Assembly: GCA_965207915.1 (NCBI GenBank)
Contig: OZ242304.1
Coordinates: 62,001 to 126,000, forward strand
Direction of reading: 5' to 3'
DNA: 64,000 nt
Origin: VXNJ01 sp009840625
GTDB taxonomy: Bacteria > Chloroflexota > UBA11872 > VXNJ01
The notes under the pieces were generated by a model that was not told where the DNA came from, searched no databases, and worked only from the letters and a program-made list of their open reading frames with translations. The position numbers and the translations under genes were made by a program. Shown here in pieces: positions 42,689 through 51,952 of this stretch; position 1 is the first letter of the stretch; each line of letters opens with the position of its first letter.

Positions 42689-43678
42689 TCAGGCCACCCG
42701 GTTCTGGGCGCGGCCCTGCAGAAAAGCGATCACATTCTCGACCGCGCCTTCATTCAGGAGGTCGGCCCCCTCCGGGGTCATGTCGGCCACGTGCGGACTG
42801 AACACCACGTTTTGACAGGCCAGCAGCGGATTGTCCGGCAGGGGCGGCTCGGGTTCAAACACATCCAGTCCGGCCCCGGCCAGATGACCAGAGCGGAGGA
42901 CATCGACCAGCGCCTCCTCGTCGACAAGCCCGCCCCGGCTGACGTTCACGAAAAGCGCACCGGGCTTCATCAACCCGAATTCGCGCGGACCGATCAGTCC
43001 CTGCGACTGCGGACTGAGCCGCAGGTGCAGGCTGACCACGTCGGCTTCAGCAAGCAACTGGTCGAATTCGACGTAACGCACGCCGAGGCGCTTGGCCCGC
43101 TCCGGGTCGGGATTGAAAGTCCAGGCGATGCAACGCATGCCCAGCGCCTTGCAGACGCGGGCGAACTCCGCCCCGATGTTGCCGGTTCCGACAATGCCGA
43201 CGGTCTTGCCGCGCAGCGACACGGAGTGCCCGGAAGGCCATTCGCCGGAGCGAATCGCGGCGGTTTGCTCGGCAAGGCGGCGGGCGGCCGCGTACATCAG
43301 GGCCACGGCGTGTTCGGCGACAACCGGGGCAGTCCGCCCGGGAAGGTTGCATACGGCGACGCCGCAGTCGCGGGCGGCCGCCAGGTCGATCATGTCGACA
43401 CCGATTGAGCAAGTTGCGATGAGCCGCAGTTCGGGCAACCGGCGCAGCGCTGCGGCCGGCCAGGCGACCGAACTTCGGGTGTTTATGATCACCTCCGCCC
43501 CGCGCGAGCGCGCAACCAGATCGGCGACGTCGGCCGGCAGGTCGCGGTAGATCTTCACGTCCCCGTAGCCGTCCAGAAGCTCCAGGTGCGGCGAACCCTG
43601 GATTTGCGGCGGGAAGTCGCCGGGCACGACTATCCGGACCGGTGTCGGCGGCTTGTCGGTTGCTGATGCTGGCGCCAT
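42689..43678 (-). CDS. D-isomer-specific 2-hydroxyacid dehydrogenase
   Basis: 329 residues, NAD-dependent. The catalytic and cofactor parts are clear: GIVGTGNIGAEFARVCKALGM, the catalytic Arg in VNVSRGGLVDEEAL, the Glu in LDVFEPEPPLPDNP and the catalytic His in FSPHVADMT. The family includes phosphoglycerate, glycerate and glyoxylate/hydroxypyruvate enzymes. The absence of an ACT or regulatory domain argues against the long SerA forms. ATG 43678 was chosen; the longer frame upstream is low-complexity. It is divergent from the AIM24 gene. Confidence 0.91.
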   Translation of the reverse strand: MAPASATDKPPTPVRIVVPGDFPPQIQGSPHLELLDGYGDVKIYRDLPADVADLVARSRGAEVIINTRSSVAWPAAALRRLPELRLIATCSIGVDMIDLAAARDCGVAVCNLPGRTAPVVAEHAVALMYAAARRLAEQTAAIRSGEWPSGHSVSLRGKTVGIVGTGNIGAEFARVCKALGMRCIAWTFNPDPERAKRLGVRYVEFDQLLAEADVVSLHLRLSPQSQGLIGPREFGLMKPGALFVNVSRGGLVDEEALVDVLRSGHLAGAGLDVFEPEPPLPDNPLLACQNVVFSPHVADMTPEGADLLNEGAVENVIAFLQGRAQNRVA

Positions 43679-43862
43679 CGCGGAGTGTTCTTGGGTTTCC
43701 TGCTCGGTGCAGATTATTGCCGCTATCGCCTGGGTCCGGCGGCCCGCCGGTGAGCGCCGTGGCGGCGCGGCCGCAGATGAATCCGGCAAATCGTTGGTTT
43801 CGTAGCTTGAATTAGCGACACCGGTCCGACCACCGGTCCGGAAACCACAGGGAAGTTGCAGA

Positions 43863-44555
43863 ATGCAGACCCACATCGAATTCGATCCGGCCTACGCGCT
43901 GCTTACGGTCAATCTTGATCCGGGCGAAAGCATCAAGGCCGAGCCGGGCGCGATGGTCGCCCAGCGCGGAGTGTCAATGCAGACCGGGTCGGCCGGGGGC
44001 GGCCTGGTGAGCGGATTCAAACGGATGCTGGGCGGCGAGTCGTTCTTTATCAATACGTTCACCGCCGAATCCGGAGGTGGCCAGGTGAGCCTGGCGCCGG
44101 CGACGCCGGGCGACATCGGGACCTTCGATCTGGAACCCGGCCAGAACCTGTTCATTCAGGCCAGTTCATTCATGGCTTGCAGCGCCAACGTCCAGACCGA
44201 CTCGCAATTCCAGGGCTTTCGCGGGTTTTTCAGCGGCGAAAGCGTCTTCTTTCTGCGCGCGTTCTCGGAAGGCGACGCGGGGACGGTCTACTACAACTCC
44301 TACGGGGCCATCAAGAAACTGGCCGTCGAACCGGGCAGCGAGCTGGTGGTCGACACCGGCCACCTGGTCGCATTTAGCGACGACGTCGACTACACGATCG
44401 GCAAAGTCGGCGGCCTGCGGTCCCTGCTGGTCGGCGGCGAGGGACTGGTGATGCGGTTCACTGGCGAGGGCCAAGTGTGGGTCCAGACCCGCAACCTCTC
44501 ATCGCTGGCGGCGCGGCTGGTCCCCTTCCTGCCCACCAGCAAACGCGGGCAGTAA
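43863..44555 (+). CDS. AIM24 family protein
   Basis: 230-residue protein of the TIGR00266/AIM24 family, a trimeric beta-prism fold with an unclear role (linked to mitochondrial organisation in yeast; function in bacteria unknown). Typical features are the start YALLTVNLDPGESIKAEPGAMVAQ, the Gly-rich SAGGGLVSGFKRMLGGESFF and repeated strand pairs ending WVQTRNLSSLA. ATG 43863. Single gene. Confidence 0.9.
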   Translation: MQTHIEFDPAYALLTVNLDPGESIKAEPGAMVAQRGVSMQTGSAGGGLVSGFKRMLGGESFFINTFTAESGGGQVSLAPATPGDIGTFDLEPGQNLFIQASSFMACSANVQTDSQFQGFRGFFSGESVFFLRAFSEGDAGTVYYNSYGAIKKLAVEPGSELVVDTGHLVAFSDDVDYTIGKVGGLRSLLVGGEGLVMRFTGEGQVWVQTRNLSSLAARLVPFLPTSKRGQ

Positions 44556-44639
44556 CGCGGCTGAGAATCGGGTCCGCACCGGGCCGGCGCGGCTGCGCCG
44601 GGCGCTGGGATCGGCCCGGCCTAAAAGGGCACCGCCAAT

Positions 44640-45239
44640 TCAATTGCCGGAAGCGGCCAACACAAGGTACTGGTGTTCGCTGAGGCTGTGGTACTCGAGG
44701 CCGGCAAACCCGGCCTCGGACGCCAAGGTCATCAACCGGTCGTGTCCGATGCGCCGCTCCCGCGGCGGGCCGAAATCGGACTCGCGCTCAACCCACTCCA
44801 GCATTGCGCATCGTCCGGAGGCCTTGAGCAGCCGCCGCGCAGCGACCAGGAACCGGACGTGGTCATCGGTGTGGTGGACCACGCAGGAAAGGAATACAAG
44901 GTCCAGCGTCATGTCCTCCAGACCGAATTCGTATTCCCCGCAGCGGCGGACGAGGACGTTTTTCAGGCCGGATTTGGAAACGGTCTGGCGGCAAAGCTCC
45001 AGCATGTCCGCGTCAACGTCCAGCGCGTAGACGAGGCCGCGGTCGGCGACGCTGGCCAGACGGACCGTGTAATACCCTGGACCGCATCCGATATCGGCGA
45101 TTCGGGCGTCGGACGCAATCCCCAGGTGCGAAAGCACCGTCGCCGAGTCCGCCCACTGCTCGCGGTCCGGCGACAGCAACCGCTCGGCCATCGTCGGTTC
45201 GCGCCCGGCATCGACCTTCTCGATTCGGCAGTCATCCAT
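44640..45239 (-). CDS. Class I SAM-dependent methyltransferase (UbiE/Methyltransf_11-like)
   Basis: 199 residues from ATG 45239, which follows GAGGAG at good spacing; the longer frame upstream is not protein-like. Motif I is classic: IADIGCGPGYYTVRLA, then YALDVDADMLELCRQ (acidic residue binding the ribose) and DLVFLSCVVHHTDD. The C-terminal SGRCAMLEWVERESDFGPPRERRIGHD resembles small arsenite- or quinone-type methyltransferases. Substrate unknown. Confidence 0.89.
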   Translation of the reverse strand: MDDCRIEKVDAGREPTMAERLLSPDREQWADSATVLSHLGIASDARIADIGCGPGYYTVRLASVADRGLVYALDVDADMLELCRQTVSKSGLKNVLVRRCGEYEFGLEDMTLDLVFLSCVVHHTDDHVRFLVAARRLLKASGRCAMLEWVERESDFGPPRERRIGHDRLMTLASEAGFAGLEYHSLSEHQYLVLAASGN

Positions 45240-45516
45240 TTGCGACTCCTCGACCGTCCTCGCGCCGGCCGTGCATCTTGAGGACCGACCTCCCGGAGAT
45301 TGTGCCTGACGCCGGCCCGGACCGGTTCTCGGTTGCCGGGTCACCCGGCGCAGGCCCCGCCGGATCCGCCGCCGCGCAGCGAAGATTATTTACCGGCATG
45401 CGCCGCGGGCATCCCTTGCAGAGCGTTGCCGAGTCCGCACGAGATGGCGATGCCAAACCCGAGAGCGATGCTGTCGGGGGTGATTTCGATCCGCAGCATT
45501 GAAGGAAGTCCCCTGC

Positions 45517-46890
45517 ATGAGCAATGCCCAGCACATTGCGCAATTTGAACCCAATTGGGAGTCCATCCGCACGCACCGGGTACCGAATTGGTACCACGAC
45601 GCGAAGCTCGGGATCTTCGTCCACTGGGGACTTTTCTCGGTTCCGGCCTGGGCGACGCCGGTAGGCGAATTCGGAACCGTCGGCTGGGACCGATGGTTTG
45701 CCAACAATCCCTACTCGGAGTGGTATCTGAACACGCTCCGGATCGAGGATTCGCCGACACACGCGCACCACCGCGCGAACTACGGCAGCGGATTCGACTA
45801 CATGGACTTTGCCGAGGAGTTCAATTTGCGGACCCGGGACTGGGATCCGCTTTCGATCGCGAAGATGTTCAAATCTTCCGGCGCCGGCTACGTGGTTTTG
45901 ACCAGCAAACACCACGACGGATTCACCCTCTGGCCCAGTCGGGTGGAGAACCCGCATCTCCCGCCCGAGCGCCGCTGCAGCGAACGCGACCTGGTCGGGG
46001 ATCTCACCGACGCGGTCCGCGGCCTGGGTCTGCGCATGGGGCTCTATTACTCGGGCGGACTCGACTGGAGCTTCAACCCGACACCCATCACATCCCAGGA
46101 GCTGGTGGGCGGGACGATCAATCACACCCCCGAATTCGCCGCCTACGCCGACGCGCACTGGCGCGAGCTGCGGGAGCGTTACGATCCGATCATCCTCTGG
46201 AACGACATCGGGTACCCGGTGCAGGCCGACCTGGCCGCGATCGTGGCCGACTTTTACAACGACCACCCCGACGGCCTTATCAACGACCGCTTCGAAACCC
46301 GCAAGCCCGGCTCGAGTAGGCGCCATCACGACTTCACGACCCCCGAATACTCCCAGCTGGACGAAATCGCTCCCTACAAGTGGGAGTCCTGTCGCGGCCT
46401 GGGCTATTCATTCGGCTACAACCGGACCGAGACCGACGAACACACCGTATCCGAGACCGACCTGATCCACCTGCTCTGCGACATAGTCAGCAAGAACGGC
46501 AACCTGCTGCTCAACGTCGGTCCACGAGCCGACGGCAGCATCCCGCAGATCCAGGCGGATCGCTTGCGCGGCCTGGGCGCCTGGCTGGAGCGAAACGGCG
46601 AGGCGATTTTCGGCACCCGGCCCTGGGTGCGCGCGACCGGCGAAACCGAAGACGGTTTGTCCGTTCGGTTCACCGCCAAGGGGGATGCCGTAAACGCGAT
46701 CGTGCTCGGGCGGCCCGGCCCGGACGGGATCATCCTGCAGCTGGACCTGCCCGGACGGCTGCGGCACGCGACCCTGCTCGGGTCGAGCGCCGCGGTGCCG
46801 GCCAGCTACGAAAACGGACGCCTCCAGATCCGGCCACCGGTTCCGCTGCCCGATGCGCCGGCCCATGCGCTGCGATTTCTAATCAGATAG
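45517..46890 (+). CDS. Alpha-L-fucosidase, GH29
   Basis: 457-residue glycoside hydrolase that releases terminal alpha-L-fucose from fucosylated glycans or fucoidan fragments. The barrel opens with KLGIFVHWGLFSVPAW, followed by KHHDGFTLWPS. The nucleophile Asp is in DPIILWNDIGYP, and the conserved NGNLLLNVGPRADGSIP closes the catalytic domain. A beta-sandwich follows. ATG 45517 is preceded by GAAGGAAG. No signal peptide is evident, so it likely acts in the cytoplasm. Confidence 0.94.
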   Translation: MSNAQHIAQFEPNWESIRTHRVPNWYHDAKLGIFVHWGLFSVPAWATPVGEFGTVGWDRWFANNPYSEWYLNTLRIEDSPTHAHHRANYGSGFDYMDFAEEFNLRTRDWDPLSIAKMFKSSGAGYVVLTSKHHDGFTLWPSRVENPHLPPERRCSERDLVGDLTDAVRGLGLRMGLYYSGGLDWSFNPTPITSQELVGGTINHTPEFAAYADAHWRELRERYDPIILWNDIGYPVQADLAAIVADFYNDHPDGLINDRFETRKPGSSRRHHDFTTPEYSQLDEIAPYKWESCRGLGYSFGYNRTETDEHTVSETDLIHLLCDIVSKNGNLLLNVGPRADGSIPQIQADRLRGLGAWLERNGEAIFGTRPWVRATGETEDGLSVRFTAKGDAVNAIVLGRPGPDGIILQLDLPGRLRHATLLGSSAAVPASYENGRLQIRPPVPLPDAPAHALRFLIR

Positions 46891-46960
46891 CCCCCGGGAT
46901 TTACCGCCGACGCCGGCTCCGCGCGGGCGGGCTCGGGTCGCCATCGGCCCGCGCCGCTAC

Positions 46961-48130
46961 CTAATCGATCCGCCAGTGCCCGGTTCGGTGGGCGCCTATC
47001 CAGTTCCAGTCGATTTGGACCCCGATCCCCGGTGCCTGCGGGGCGTACACGTTTCCGTCCGAATCGATCCCGTCCAGATCGTCGTTGTAGTCCAGGTACA
47101 CCGGGGCCCTCGTGGTCGGGACGCGGGGGTGCACCAGGCCCAATTCGTAGAAATTGGTGTTGCGAATCGCCGACATCAGGTGGCGGTGGACCGGTCCCGG
47201 ACCGTGGAATTCGACGTCCAGGCCGAATCCCTCGGCCGCGTGAGCGATCTTGAGCGCGCCGGTAATGCCGCCGTCCTCGTGTGCCCCGGCCCGCACGTAG
47301 TCGGTCCCCTCGGCCAGGATGAAGTCGACGTGCTGTTCCAGCAGGCGCACGTGTTCGGTCTGCAGGATCGGAGTGCTGAGCAGCTGCCGCAGCTTGCGGT
47401 GCGCGAACGCCGAAACGCCGCCATCCTTGAATGGGTCCTCGTACCAGAAGAATTCGGCTTCGTCGCAGGCCCTCCCGACCGCGAGCGCCTGCCCGAATGT
47501 GTCGATCTCGCAGGCCGGGTCCAGCATCAGCTCCAAGTCCGGTCCGACAGCGGCGCGCACGGCCAGAATGTTGTCGATCTCGCGCTTGATGCGCCTTGCG
47601 GCCAGGCCCCAGCCGTGGATCTTGAATGCCGGATAACCCATCTCGCGGCACTGAACGGCGAACTCGGCGAACTGCTGCGGATCAGATAGCCCGCCGTTCT
47701 CGTCACCGTGCAGGGTGGAGGCGTATGCCGGCAGCGGGCGCCGGCTCCCGCCGAGCAGCCGGTACAACGGTTCGCCGTAGAGTTTTCCGGCGATGTCCCA
47801 CAGGCAGATGTCGATCAGCCCAACCGCCAGTTTGTCGAAGTGCCGCAGTCCGCGCTTGAGATCGTTGTAAATCTGCTCGCGTGCGGTAGCGTCCTTGCCG
47901 ATCAGGTAATCGGCGCACATTCGGACCTGTGATTCGGCCGGCCCGGCTCCAATCGGGAATTCGCCGGTGACACCCTGGTCGGTGTGGATTTGCAGGATGC
48001 TGCCGTGCTGCCCCAGCTTGCCGCCGGGTTCGAAGACTAGGTTGAAGCCGTTGTGGTCGCGGCCGACCTGATCCAGGTTGAATTCAAATGAAGTGATCTC
48101 CACGGCGATGATCTTGGCGCCCTGACTCAT
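46961..48130 (-). CDS. Mandelate racemase/muconate lactonizing enzyme family protein (enolase superfamily)
   Basis: 389 residues. The N-terminal capping domain is followed by a modified TIM barrel. Catalytic Lys in AFKIHGWG (a KxH pattern rather than KxK). Metal ligands: Asp in LMLDPACE, Glu in WYEDPFK and Glu in LQTEHVR. A possible acid/base pair lies in AHEDGGITG and VEFHGPGP. Enolase-superfamily members abstract the proton next to a carboxylate, as in sugar acid dehydratases, racemases or lactonizing enzymes. The neighbouring fucosidase makes a sugar-acid dehydratase role plausible but unproven. Confidence 0.9.
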   Translation of the reverse strand: MSQGAKIIAVEITSFEFNLDQVGRDHNGFNLVFEPGGKLGQHGSILQIHTDQGVTGEFPIGAGPAESQVRMCADYLIGKDATAREQIYNDLKRGLRHFDKLAVGLIDICLWDIAGKLYGEPLYRLLGGSRRPLPAYASTLHGDENGGLSDPQQFAEFAVQCREMGYPAFKIHGWGLAARRIKREIDNILAVRAAVGPDLELMLDPACEIDTFGQALAVGRACDEAEFFWYEDPFKDGGVSAFAHRKLRQLLSTPILQTEHVRLLEQHVDFILAEGTDYVRAGAHEDGGITGALKIAHAAEGFGLDVEFHGPGPVHRHLMSAIRNTNFYELGLVHPRVPTTRAPVYLDYNDDLDGIDSDGNVYAPQAPGIGVQIDWNWIGAHRTGHWRID

Positions 48131-48310
48131 TCATGACTCCGCGTCCGGACTGGTTACGGGCGAATTCTTCCACGGCCCAGACATCTGGGCGGCGAGGGGG
48201 CCGCCAGCGATCCCCGCTCTGCCAGCAAATAATTGACTCGGACCAGCGCCGAGCGTGCTTGGTTAGGCAGCCGCCCGGGACCTGCGGCGGGCAATCGAAT
48301 CGACGAAGAC

Positions 48311-50299
48311 ATGAGCATTTCCAACCCCACGCGTCGCTTAGACGCCGCAACCGCCGGCGTTCACCCGCTGGATCCGCTCACGACCGTGGAGATTGACGCG
48401 GTGGTGGGCCTGATCCGCGCAGACGCTCGCGCCCCGAAAGCGCCGCGGTTCATAAGCGTGGAAGTGCGCGAACCTCCGAAGGCCGAAGTGCTTGCCTACG
48501 ATCCGGACGCGGCCTGCGAGCGCCGGGCGCACGCGGTGCTGCTGGACCGCGACCTGGGGGACTGCATCGAGGTCGTGGTCTCCCTGACGCGCGCGGAAAT
48601 CGCCAGCTGGCGGGTAGTCGAAGGAGCGCAACCGGCCATTACCCCGGACGAGGCCGCCGAATGCCAACGCGTGGCGCGCAATTGCCCGGAATTCCTGGCC
48701 GCGATCGAAAAACGCGGCGTGAGCGATCCCGACCTGGTAATGCTCGACCCGTGGTCGGCCGGGCATTACGGCGACGAACCGGCCGACGACAAGGGCCGAC
48801 GGCTGGTCCGCGCGCTGGCCTACGCGCGGGCGGAGGCGCACGACAACGGTTACGCCCGCCCGATCGAAAACCTGCTGACGATCATTGACCTGAATCGGAT
48901 GGAGGTCGTCCGGGTGGAGGACCACGGGGCGGTCCCGCTCCCGCCGGAACCGGCCAATTGGACCGGGCGCTACGTTGCCCCGACGCGCCCGGCGCCCAGC
49001 CCGCTCCAGATAACCCAACCGCAGGGGCCGGGATTTACCATCTGCGGCCGGGAAATCCGCTGGCAGGGATGGCGTTTCCGGATTGGGTTCAATGCCCGCG
49101 AGGGGCTGGTCCTGCACACCGTCGGATACGAGGATGGCGACGGTTTGCGACCGATCCTGTACCGCGCCGCGGTCTCGGAAATGCTGGTGCCCTACGGCGA
49201 CCCCGGCATCACCAGCTACCGCAAGAACGCATTCGACGTGGGCGAATACGGGATCGGAGTGACCGCCAATTCGCTGGCCCTGGGTTGTGATTGCCTGGGC
49301 GAGATTCGCTACCTCGACGCCCACATGGTCGACTCGTCCGGCAATCCCAGGACCATCAAGAACGCGGTTTGCCTGCACGAGGAGGATGACGGCATCCTCT
49401 GGAAGCACACCGATTGGCGCACCGGCGATGTGGAAGTACGCAGATCGCGCCGGCTGGTGGTCTCCTTCATAACCACCGTCGGGATCTACGAATACGGCTT
49501 CTACTGGATCTTCGGCCAGGACGGGTCGCTAGAGCTAGAGGTAAAGCTCACCGGAATACCGAGCGTCACGGCGCTGGCGCCGGGCGAACGGCCGGAGCAC
49601 GGCGTGGAGGTGGCGCCCTGCCTCAGCGCCACCGTGCACCAGCATTTCTTCAACGTCCGGATGGACCTGGACGTGGACGGCCCGGGTAACAGCGTCCAGG
49701 AGGTGGATGCGGTCGGCCTGCCGCCGGGCGAGGACAATCCGCACCTGAACGCGTTCGTCGCCCGGCCCAGGACCCTCGAATCGGAAGCGGTTGCGCGCCG
49801 ACGCTGCGAGCCCTCGGCCAGCCGCTATTGGCAGATCGTCAACCCCAACGCCCGAAACCGCACCGGACAGCCGACCGGCTACCGCCTGGTCCCGGGCGAG
49901 AACTCGGTTCCACTGGCCCATGAGGCGGCGGTGGTTTCACGGCGGGCCGGATTCCTGCGGCACCATCTTTGGGTGACCGCCTACGATCCGGCCGAACGGT
50001 TTGCGGCTGGCGACTACCCGAACCAGCGCCCCGGCGATGCCGGGCTCGCCAGATGGTCGGGCAAGAACCGCCCGCTTGCCAATACCGACCTTGTCGTCTG
50101 GTACACGTTCGGCCACACGCACATCCCGCGCACCGAGGAATGGCCGGTCATGCCGGCGCACAAGATCGGTTTCATGCTCAAGCCGGACGGTTTCTTCCAA
50201 AACAACCCGGCGCTCGGTCTGCCCGGCGAAATCGAGAGCATTCTCAGTGAAGACGGATTGACCGGAAACGGCGAATCGAGCGGAGCGGGCTGCCACTGA
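48311..50299 (+). CDS. Copper-containing primary amine oxidase with altered cofactor motif
   Basis: 662 residues from ATG 48311, the family length. Primary amine oxidases oxidise amines to aldehydes with H2O2 and NH3 using copper and a topaquinone made from an active-site Tyr. Visible: catalytic-base Asp309 in NAFDVGEYG; cofactor Tyr393; copper ligands His443 and His445 in TVHQHFFN; His604 in HTHIPRTEEWPVMP. The motif T-x-x-N-Y-(D/E)-Y, however, reads TVGIYEY: Ile392 (ATC) replaces the conserved Asn (AAC) just before the cofactor Tyr. Everything else in the active site seems intact. The N-terminal D2/D3 domains are present. It is divergent from the enolase-superfamily gene. Confidence 0.9.
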   Translation: MSISNPTRRLDAATAGVHPLDPLTTVEIDAVVGLIRADARAPKAPRFISVEVREPPKAEVLAYDPDAACERRAHAVLLDRDLGDCIEVVVSLTRAEIASWRVVEGAQPAITPDEAAECQRVARNCPEFLAAIEKRGVSDPDLVMLDPWSAGHYGDEPADDKGRRLVRALAYARAEAHDNGYARPIENLLTIIDLNRMEVVRVEDHGAVPLPPEPANWTGRYVAPTRPAPSPLQITQPQGPGFTICGREIRWQGWRFRIGFNAREGLVLHTVGYEDGDGLRPILYRAAVSEMLVPYGDPGITSYRKNAFDVGEYGIGVTANSLALGCDCLGEIRYLDAHMVDSSGNPRTIKNAVCLHEEDDGILWKHTDWRTGDVEVRRSRRLVVSFITTVGIYEYGFYWIFGQDGSLELEVKLTGIPSVTALAPGERPEHGVEVAPCLSATVHQHFFNVRMDLDVDGPGNSVQEVDAVGLPPGEDNPHLNAFVARPRTLESEAVARRRCEPSASRYWQIVNPNARNRTGQPTGYRLVPGENSVPLAHEAAVVSRRAGFLRHHLWVTAYDPAERFAAGDYPNQRPGDAGLARWSGKNRPLANTDLVVWYTFGHTHIPRTEEWPVMPAHKIGFMLKPDGFFQNNPALGLPGEIESILSEDGLTGNGESSGAGCH

Positions 50300-50375
50300 A
50301 CCGATCGCGGCCGGTACGCGCCGGCGGTTCATGTCCGCCGCGCGGCGGACTGTTTCTGCCCAGGCGCCTTCCAGG

Positions 50376-51878
50376 TCAGGTCGGTCGGTACTGCGCCTCC
50401 GGCTCGAAGGGATATAGCGGCCGGCGCCGACGACGGTAATCGAATGTTGAGAGGTCGGCGCTGGTGAGCCCGGGCGTATTGACCAGGACTATCCGCGATG
50501 CGATCGGTTCGTAAGCGGGTCGCGGCGAAACGACTCCTTTGGCCACCACCATGCGGTACTCCTCCGGCCGGATGCCGACCGCGTACATCTGCTCGCGGGA
50601 CGTATTGCCGTCCCGGTGGCTGGTCAGCACCAGGGTGTGTCCGTCGGAGGTTTCAAGCACCGCGGTCGTCCCGGAATCAAAGAACCGGTAGCCAGCATGG
50701 GTGGGACCACTGTCCTCGTATTTGCCGTCCGAAATCCTGGCGACCCTGGCGCTGACCGAAACGGGGGCGCCGTGCAATCCGTCGGTCTTGCCGCCGACCA
50801 TCAATTCGACCTGACTGCCCACACCCGAGGCCAGGCAGGCCTGCACCGCGGCAGGATCGTAAAGGGTCTGCAGCAGGCTGCGGATCCCCAGTTGCTGCGC
50901 CCGGCTCAGTATGTGGGTCGAATCGACCGACGATCCCCCGCCGATGTTGTCGCCTACGTCCATCAAGACCACCGGGCCGGTCGCGCGGTCGTCCGGTCGA
51001 TGGCTGGCGGCAATCGCAAGTGCTTCATCGATGCCGGGTATTTTCGCGTCCATTTCGGCCCGACGTTCCCAGGCGCGTTTAGCCATCCAGGTACACCGCC
51101 GGCGGGCCAGGCCCGGATCGCCGTCGGACACGACCAGGAATGACATCCCCATTTCCGCCACGTCGGCGTAGGGATAGCCTTCGGCGATCGATGTCGATAG
51201 AACTCCGGGCTCGGACTGGACCGCCAGGCTGTCTTCGACCAGCCCCCGCATGGGTTCTTCGCCGGTGAACTGGCGCACGATGTTGATGACCAGCGGGGGC
51301 GTTTCAAGCCACTGCCGGGGCCGGATCTCGCCATTGGCGGTTCGGTAAATCAATTCGGCGCACTCGAAGCCTCGCTGAAGGGCGTCGAGGTGCGGATTGG
51401 TGCGATAGATGGTCACGACGTCGGTTGCCCGGATCGTCGCCGGCGAGATGTTTCCGTGCATGTCGAGGGCCATCCCGACCGGGGTTTGCGGACCGACCAC
51501 GTTGCGGACCCGGGCCGCGATTTCGCCGTCCACGTCGGGGTATTCTTCCGAAACCGCCGCGCCGTGATTGGCCAGCAAAACGCCGTCCCAGGGACCCCCG
51601 TCGCGCAGCATGTCGATCATTTCGCCGACTATCCGGTCGAACGCGTCCTTGGTGATTAGTCCGATCGGGCCGGTGCGGGCGTGCAGCAACGGGACAGCTT
51701 CGAACCCGAGCTCCCGGCCGGCTTCAAGAAATCCGGCCAGGGTGGCCTGCGATCGCCCGAATTTCTCCACGATCTGGCCGTGGCGCAGAATCCCCTCCCG
51801 CTCGAACGCGGCGTAGTCGGCCGGCACTGACGAGAAGGTGTTGGTCTCGTGCGAGAGCCCGAGCAAGGCAAACCTCAT
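50376..51878 (-). CDS. M81-family metallopeptidase (MlrC-like)
   Basis: 500 residues of the M81/DUF1485 family named after MlrC of the microcystin pathway. N-terminal half: LGLSHETNTFS, LLANHGAAVSEEYPDVDGEI, VGMALDMHGNISP and YRTNPHLDALQRG, with Asp/His residues that probably hold zinc. C-terminal half: LMDVGDNIGGGSSVDSTHIL. In most genomes these proteins are unrelated to microcystin and probably cleave small cyclic or modified peptides. Two genes downstream of the amine oxidase but on the opposite strand. Confidence 0.9.
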   Translation of the reverse strand: MRFALLGLSHETNTFSSVPADYAAFEREGILRHGQIVEKFGRSQATLAGFLEAGRELGFEAVPLLHARTGPIGLITKDAFDRIVGEMIDMLRDGGPWDGVLLANHGAAVSEEYPDVDGEIAARVRNVVGPQTPVGMALDMHGNISPATIRATDVVTIYRTNPHLDALQRGFECAELIYRTANGEIRPRQWLETPPLVINIVRQFTGEEPMRGLVEDSLAVQSEPGVLSTSIAEGYPYADVAEMGMSFLVVSDGDPGLARRRCTWMAKRAWERRAEMDAKIPGIDEALAIAASHRPDDRATGPVVLMDVGDNIGGGSSVDSTHILSRAQQLGIRSLLQTLYDPAAVQACLASGVGSQVELMVGGKTDGLHGAPVSVSARVARISDGKYEDSGPTHAGYRFFDSGTTAVLETSDGHTLVLTSHRDGNTSREQMYAVGIRPEEYRMVVAKGVVSPRPAYEPIASRIVLVNTPGLTSADLSTFDYRRRRRPLYPFEPEAQYRPT

Positions 51879-51952
51879 CGGCGGCCGCCGTCGGCGCCGA
51901 CCGGTTGCGCTGCCGAGGGTTCTTTACCAGTCCGAACCCGAGCGGTCACCAT

